39,771 nt of DNA from Hyphomicrobiales bacterium (GTDB lineage Bacteria; Pseudomonadota; Alphaproteobacteria; Rhizobiales; JAJFHR01). Location: assembly GCA_021775475.1 (NCBI GenBank), contig JAJFHS010000072.1, positions 1 through 39,771 of the forward strand, in the 5' to 3' direction. Shown here piece by piece: positions 35,571-39,771 of this stretch; the stretch's first letter is position 1, and each line of letters opens with the position of its first letter. Position numbers and translations under genes: made by a program. The notes below the pieces were generated by a model that was not told the origin of the DNA, ran no database searches, and saw only the letters and a program-made list of their open reading frames with translations.

Positions 35571-36497
35571 GTGAAAAAGCAACTACGTTCATTTTTTCGA
35601 TTTCCCTACGATCCAGCACTACTTTTCGGGCTGATCGCGTTAGTTGTTGCCTTGGGAATCTGGATCAGCCTCTACTTTTCCAACTTATTTCTGCGCGACG
35701 GGATCTGGGCCAATCTATTCGTCGAATTTGGTGGTGCGATTTTTGATATTCTAATCTTCGGCGTCTTGCTTGCCGCCGTAACGTTTTGTTCCAGGCGCAA
35801 ACAGGATATAGCACGGCAATGCGAGACCATTGAAGATTACAAACGCTGGGACAGCGAAGAGGCACGTTTTTGCCTCGCCGGTGCCATTCGACGGTTGAAC
35901 CGAAAAGGTGTAATGGCTGTTAACCTGTCTGGTATCCAGCTGTCGAACTTCTCCTTCTCCGATAATGGTATCGGTAACCTTGCTAGATCAACGCTCTATG
36001 ATGGCACTTGGGGCCAACCTCTTGCTGAGAGTGCGGTGAAACTCAATAAAGTCAAGTTTGATTATGTCGATTGTCAATCAATTCAGTTTTCACCATTCAA
36101 TCCCCTTGGCGGTTTGGGCAACGCTACACAGTCCTTTGCACGCTTCCTAGATTGCAGTTTTTTCAATGCAGACCTTAGAAATGCCATCTTCAATGGCGCT
36201 CTTTTGGCATGGACCGCGCCGCCACCTGATACTCATTTTGAGCATATCGACGATGAGGAGAATGGAGCTCCCATTATCGTACAAAAAAGCTATGGACCAT
36301 TCGACGGCGCGAATTTGACTGGTGCTTCTTTTGCCGATGTCATTTTCGAAAATGCCGATTTCCGCGGCGCTGAAAACATTCTTGATGCAAACTTCTCTGG
36401 TGCAAAAGGCTTAGATAATGCAGAATTTGATGGCAATGACATAAAGCAGGCTATCTTGTCCAAAACCAATAAGAAACTGGAAGAAAAGAGACCATGA
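35571..36497 (+). CDS. Membrane-anchored pentapeptide-repeat protein
   Basis: A 308-residue protein. Two predicted membrane helices (about 16-38 and 50-72) are followed by a cytoplasmic region with pentapeptide repeats of the A(D/N)Lxx type: VNLSGIQLSNFSFS, FNADLRNAIFNGALL, ANLTGASFADVIFENADFRGAE, NFSGAKGLDNAEFDG. Such repeats fold as a four-sided beta-helix. The repeat run is broken by a loop (DTHFEHIDDEENG). The start is GTG at 35571, with GGAG at 35559-35562. No substrate or partner can be named. It could be a toxin-immunity or stress protein, but nothing here shows it. It ends 183 bp before thrS on the other strand. Confidence 0.75.
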   Translation: MKKQLRSFFRFPYDPALLFGLIALVVALGIWISLYFSNLFLRDGIWANLFVEFGGAIFDILIFGVLLAAVTFCSRRKQDIARQCETIEDYKRWDSEEARFCLAGAIRRLNRKGVMAVNLSGIQLSNFSFSDNGIGNLARSTLYDGTWGQPLAESAVKLNKVKFDYVDCQSIQFSPFNPLGGLGNATQSFARFLDCSFFNADLRNAIFNGALLAWTAPPPDTHFEHIDDEENGAPIIVQKSYGPFDGANLTGASFADVIFENADFRGAENILDANFSGAKGLDNAEFDGNDIKQAILSKTNKKLEEKRP

Positions 36498-36513
36498 TTT
36501 CACAGAATACGTA

Positions 36514-36651
36514 CCATCCTTCTCCGTCATCCTTGGGCTTGTCCCGAGGATCCATAGCGCTGAGCTTTCGAAAACAAAAATACTACCTTTAGGCCGAGAG
36601 TTTTGAGGAATGGATCCCCGGGACAAGCCCAAGGATGACGGAGAAGGATGG
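36514..36651. repeat. Palindromic intergenic repeat, family B, copy 1
   Basis: Arms of 41 bp (36514-36554 and 36611-36651) are inverted copies with one mismatch; the arm core is CGTCATCCTTGGGCTTGTCC followed by CGAGGATCCA. The 56-nt middle is not symmetrical but resembles that of the copy at 38670-38785 (both start TAGCGC and end GAGGAA), so the two copies are direct repeats of one element flanking thrS. It lies in the gap between the convergent pentapeptide gene and thrS. Confidence 0.9.
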
Positions 36652-36679
36652 ATTTGAACCCTGTAAATGCAAACGTGAT

Positions 36680-38608
36680 TTAAATCTTCCGTGCCAAATC
36701 CGGTGGGGTAGCCTCGACCACCAAAGCGGCAATAGCCTCCTTCAGCCCTGCCGTGTTTTGATCACGTGAACCGAGCCGGCGAATATTGACCGTACGATCT
36801 TCTATCTCGCGTTTGCCCACGGCGAAAATCACCGGCACTTTGGCCAGTGAGTGTTCGCGTACCTTGTAGTTGATTTTTTCGTTGCGCGTATCAGCGGACG
36901 CCTGTAGGCCAGCCTTTTTCAACAACCCCAGCACTTCGTTGGCGTAGTCATTGGCTTCGGATGTAATGGAAGTAACGACGACCTGATGCGGCGATAACCA
37001 CAAGGGGAAGTGACCGGCGTGGTTTTCAATCAGGATGCCGGTAAAGCGTTCCAGTGAGCCGAACATGGCACGATGGAGCATCACCGGGCGGTGCTTGGCA
37101 CCATCGGTGTCGATGTAGAATGCGTCCAGTCGCTCGGGCAAATTAAAATCCGCCTGCAACGTGCCGCATTGCCACTCGCGGCCAATGGCATCGCGCAGGA
37201 CATAATCCAGTTTAGGGCCGTAAAACGCCCCATCACCGGGGTTATATTCAAACTTTTGGCCGGTGGCTTCTCCGGCTTGGCGTAAGGCTGCTTCGGCCTT
37301 GTCCCAGACGGCATCCGAGCCGACGCGTTTTTCCGGGCGATCGGAGAATTTGATGATGACTTCATCAAAACCGAAATCCTTGTAAATCGACAAGATCAGA
37401 TCATTGACCTTGACCGCTTCAGCTGTGATCTGGTCTTCGGTACAGAAAATATGGGCATCATCTTGCGTAAACCCGCGCACCCGGAACAGACCGTGCAGCG
37501 CACCTGAGGGTTCATAGCGATGCACAATGCCAAATTCCGAGATTTTCATCGGCAGGTCGCGATAGGATTTAAGGCCGTTTTTAAACACCTGGACATGACC
37601 GGGGCAATTCATCGGCTTTAAAGCAAACACCCGGTGGTCTTCGGTCTGGGTAATAAACATGTTCTCATGATACTTGTCCCAATGCCCTGAGGCTTCCCAT
37701 AAGGAACGATCAAGAATTTGCGGTGTATTGACCTCAACATAGCCTGCGTCATCCTGCCGGCGACGCATATAATTGATCAGTGATTGAAACAGCTTCCAGC
37801 CCTTGGGGTGCCAGAACACCACGCCGGGGCCTTCATCCTGGAAGTGAAACAGGTCCATTTCGCGACCCAATTTGCGATGGTCACGCTTTTCGGCTTCCTC
37901 CAGCATGTGCAAATACGCTTTAAGGTCATCATCGCTGGCCCAGGCAGTGCCGTAAATACGCTGCAACATGGCATTGTTGCTATCGCCACGCCAATAGGCA
38001 CCGGCGAGTTTCAGCAGCTTGAAGCCTGAGCCGATTTTGCCGGTGGACGGCATATGCGGCCCGCGACACATATCAAGCCACTCACCCTGACGGTAGATTT
38101 TTACGTCCTCGCCATCGGGAATGGCATCAAGCAGTTCGGCCTTGTAATCCTCGCCCTTATCAAGGAAATAGACGCGGGTTTCATCGCGGCTCCACACTTC
38201 CTTGGTGAACTTGTCATTGCGCTTGATGATAAAGCGCATCTTGGCTTCGATCTTTTCCAGATCTTCGGGCCTAAACGGTTCATCGCGGGCGAAATCATAA
38301 TAAAAGCCGTTTTCGATCACCGGGCCGATGGTGACCTGGGTGCCCGGAAACAACTCCTGCACCGCTTCGGCCATCACATGGGCGCAATCATGGCGGATCA
38401 GCTCTAAGGCTGCCTCGTCCTCGCGCATGACAAGCTCGACAGCGACATCGCGCTCAATCATATCGCTCAAATCGCACAATTCACCACCCAGCTTGATGGC
38501 AACGGCTTTTTTGGCGAGGGATTTTGAAATGGATGCGGCAAGTTCACGGCCGCTTAAAGGGTTGTCGAATTGACGGCTGGCACCATCAGGAAACGTAATA
38601 TTGATCAT
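36680..38608 (-). CDS. thrS: Threonyl-tRNA synthetase
   Basis: A 642-residue class II aminoacyl-tRNA synthetase charging tRNA-Thr, the same length as E. coli ThrRS. An N-terminal TGS domain (1-60) is followed by the editing domain with the HxxxH site (HDCAH, about residue 73) and [10 protein letters not shown]. The catalytic core has [11 protein letters not shown] with a zinc Cys, and motif 2 and 3 regions ([28 protein letters not shown]). The anticodon-binding domain closes it. The start at 38608 (MINITFPDG) is chosen because TGGGGAT lies just upstream; the frame to 38623 (GTG) adds five residues. Downstream of yidD on the same strand. Confidence 0.96.
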   Translation of the reverse strand: MINITFPDGASRQFDNPLSGRELAASISKSLAKKAVAIKLGGELCDLSDMIERDVAVELVMREDEAALELIRHDCAHVMAEAVQELFPGTQVTIGPVIENGFYYDFARDEPFRPEDLEKIEAKMRFIIKRNDKFTKEVWSRDETRVYFLDKGEDYKAELLDAIPDGEDVKIYRQGEWLDMCRGPHMPSTGKIGSGFKLLKLAGAYWRGDSNNAMLQRIYGTAWASDDDLKAYLHMLEEAEKRDHRKLGREMDLFHFQDEGPGVVFWHPKGWKLFQSLINYMRRRQDDAGYVEVNTPQILDRSLWEASGHWDKYHENMFITQTEDHRVFALKPMNCPGHVQVFKNGLKSYRDLPMKISEFGIVHRYEPSGALHGLFRVRGFTQDDAHIFCTEDQITAEAVKVNDLILSIYKDFGFDEVIIKFSDRPEKRVGSDAVWDKAEAALRQAGEATGQKFEYNPGDGAFYGPKLDYVLRDAIGREWQCGTLQADFNLPERLDAFYIDTDGAKHRPVMLHRAMFGSLERFTGILIENHAGHFPLWLSPHQVVVTSITSEANDYANEVLGLLKKAGLQASADTRNEKINYKVREHSLAKVPVIFAVGKREIEDRTVNIRRLGSRDQNTAGLKEAIAALVVEATPPDLARKI

Positions 38609-38669
38609 AATATCCCCACTCACTGCCTACAACGCAGGTAAGGTTAGTTGTTAAAAGAACTCTCCTCTA

Positions 38670-38785
38670 CGTCATCCTCGGGCTTGACCCGGGGATCCAT
38701 AGCGCCGTTCTGAGCAAAAACAATAAACTATCATTTCGCCGAAAGCTTAGAGGAATGGATCCTCGGGTCAAGCCCGAGGATGACG
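38670..38785. repeat. Palindromic intergenic repeat, family B, copy 2
   Basis: Arms of 30 bp (38670-38699 and 38756-38785) are inverted copies with one mismatch; the core is CGTCATCCTCGGGCTTGACC followed by CGAGGATCCA. Same orientation and layout as copy 1. It lies between the yidD stop and the thrS start, so yidD and thrS probably have separate transcripts. Confidence 0.9.
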
Positions 38786-38816
38786 GGACAAGAGAGCTGG
38801 GCATTTATACCCAAAT

Positions 38817-39128
38817 TCAGCTTGATGAATCATCATCAGACTCAACCTTCAAGTGTTTACCGCTCCAGCGGCCATATTTCCAGAACAAAAACCCGTGATT
38901 TTCAAGTTTTTCCGGCACCGGGTCATAGCCGTGGCTGCCAAGTGGGTTGCAGCGGGTAATACGCGAGATTGCCAGAATACCTCCCCGCCACCCCCCATGC
39001 CGCTCAAGCGCGTCGGTTGCATATTCTGAACACGTTGGCAAATGACGGCAGGTACGGCCAATGAAGGCTGACAGCGTGAGCTGATAGGCGCGGATGAGGC
39101 CTTGGGCTATTTTGACAGGTAGAGACAT
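38817..39128 (-). CDS. yidD: Membrane protein insertion efficiency factor YidD
   Basis: A 103-residue small protein that helps YidC-dependent insertion of inner-membrane proteins. The family core is complete: YQLTLSAFIGRTCRHLPTC, SEYATDALERHGGWRGG, RITRCNPLGSHGYDPVPE. Three conserved cysteines are in place, and an amphipathic N-terminus is present. Longer than the minimal family by ~20 residues, with an acidic end (DDDSSS). It is not next to rnpA or yidC here; in Alphaproteobacteria it is often detached from that cluster. Confidence 0.93.
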   Translation of the reverse strand: MSLPVKIAQGLIRAYQLTLSAFIGRTCRHLPTCSEYATDALERHGGWRGGILAISRITRCNPLGSHGYDPVPEKLENHGFLFWKYGRWSGKHLKVESDDDSSS

Positions 39129-39216
39129 GGTTTTAGATTTATATGTGATCTTCTGGGGACATGCTAGGTTTTACGTCTTTTTCTGCTGATGACACGAAAC
39201 GGTCCTGTGACAGTGC

Positions 39217-39632
39217 CTAGGAAAGCATCACTTCGAAATAATCATATCCCTCTGGTGGATTGTCATCCCATGGCTTGACGGGTTCGAAGCCAAATTGTTG
39301 ATACAGCTTGCGTGCTTCGGGTTGGCGCACTCCTGTCGTCAATCGCACTTTAAGATAACCCTGTGACCGGGCGAGGCTAATGACCGCTCCACACAACGCC
39401 ACGGCGACACCTTTTCGCCGATGATCGGACGAGACAAACATGGATTTCATTTCACAATAATGATTGTCCATCCGATAAGTGGCCACCGTACCTGCTGGCT
39501 CATCATTCAGATATGCAAGCAACACGTCACCACGGGGCGGACAGTACTCCTGTGGTATTTCGGGGTGATCATTGAAAAACCAAGCGCCTCGATAATACTC
39601 CTTGATGGTATTGAGATCATCGCTGTAGAGAG
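39217..39632 (-). pseudogene. GNAT-family acetyltransferase, 5' end truncated by the IS
   Basis: From its stop at 39217-39219 the frame is open for 138 codons up to the IS tip at 39633. The acetyl-CoA motif RRKGVA and the LYQQFGFEPV segment of the GNAT fold are present, as are CEMKSMFV and the DNPPEGYDYFE end. Upstream of the only in-frame starts (a GTG at 39525), the residues (EYYRGAWFF, EYCPPRGDVLLAYL) still align with GNAT sequence patterns. The true N-terminus, about 15-30 residues including beta-1, is missing. The IS reads away from the gene (divergent). A shortened product from 39525 (102 residues) is possible but would lack part of the fold. Confidence 0.75.
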
Positions 39633-39771
39633 TGACCCAGCCCCCTGAATTCCGGCCAGATTGGTGTTAGTAATCCGTCTTTGAAAGGATGGACTATGAA
39701 GCGCAGATTTACGGATGAACAGATTATCGGAATAATCAAGGAATATGAGGCCGGTGTGAAGGCCTCTGAGC
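39633..39771 (+). mobile_element. IS3-family insertion sequence, left tip (partial), second copy
   Basis: The tip TGACCCAGCCCCCTGAATTC starts at 39633 and the next 139 bases match 140-2 perfectly in reverse complement. It truncates the GNAT gene at 39632. The element reads rightward and leaves the window after 139 bp. Confidence 0.9.
39696..39771 (+). CDS. IS3-family transposase OrfA, N-terminal fragment, second copy
   Basis: ATG at 39696 follows AAAGGATGG. The 25 complete codons encode the same MKRRFTDEQIIGIIKEYEA start as the fragment at 1-77. The window ends inside the gene. Confidence 0.85.
   Translation, partial: MKRRFTDEQIIGIIKEYEAGVKASE

Noticed and set aside
1..39771. The contig as a composite transposon with IS ends
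   Set aside because: The content is core housekeeping genes in conserved order; the ends are better explained as assembly breaks at a repeat.
1..39771. tRNA, rRNA, CRISPR or prophage genes
   Set aside because: None were seen on either strand in the gaps examined.

Overview
The window looks like one complete assembly contig from an alphaproteobacterium, probably of the order Hyphomicrobiales (Rhizobiales). The evidence is gene content and order: an IscR-led SUF operon with two cysteine desulfurases, the block rne / N-acetylmuramoyl-L-alanine amidase / PBP1A / prfB, the trio anmK-tyrS-AsmA-like protein, an RNase E with an acidic insert in its S1 domain and a terminal GWW motif, and a full CtrA-type box (TTAA-N7-TTAAC). 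The genus cannot be read from the sequence. Both ends are the same outward-facing 139-bp tip of an IS3-family insertion sequence, in inverted orientation and identical. The genome therefore has at least two copies of this IS, and the contig most likely ends where the repeat could not be resolved.

Layout. 1-140: IS end. 350-4921: a tightly overlapping operon with parE (topoisomerase IV subunit B), a cobalamin-dependent mutase-like protein of unknown substrate, and a pyrroline-5-carboxylate reductase-like protein. 5101-7800: a DEAD-box RNA helicase and a GGDEF diguanylate cyclase, closed by a clear intrinsic terminator. 7857-15358 (minus strand): iscR, an IscS/NifS-type desulfurase, sufB, sufC, sufD, sufS, sufT and sufA, with an IscR-like operator laid over the promoter. 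15788-16441: a small alpha/beta hydrolase. 16804-22779: anmK (minus), tyrS (plus) and a large AsmA-like envelope protein (minus). 23195-24669: a CtrA-box promoter, a short membrane coiled-coil protein resembling the N-terminus of an M23 peptidase but without the peptidase, and a bactofilin. 24910-30046 (minus): prfB with a programmed +1 frameshift, PBP1A and a periplasmic amidase. 30078-30919: a long rne leader. 30920-36497 (plus): rne, a secreted VWA protein and a membrane pentapeptide-repeat protein. 36680-39128 (minus): thrS and yidD. 39217-39632: a GNAT acetyltransferase whose 5' end was cut off by the IS.

How the genes fit together. The largest unit is Fe-S cluster assembly: SufS and the second desulfurase supply sulfur, SufBCD is the scaffold, SufA and SufT help deliver clusters, and IscR with its three cysteines and one histidine is likely to sense cluster status and repress its own operon. 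A second theme is cell-wall growth: PBP1A, the amidase, AnmK (muropeptide recycling) and a bactofilin module that may be timed by CtrA. A third is RNA and translation: RNase E, the helicase, TyrRS, ThrRS and RF2.

The least explained parts are the B12-mutase/P5CR-like pair in the parE operon; a perfect 33-bp palindrome that would bury the ribosome binding site and start codon of the amidase; the peptidase-less partner of the bactofilin; and two families of long palindromic intergenic repeats, two copies each.
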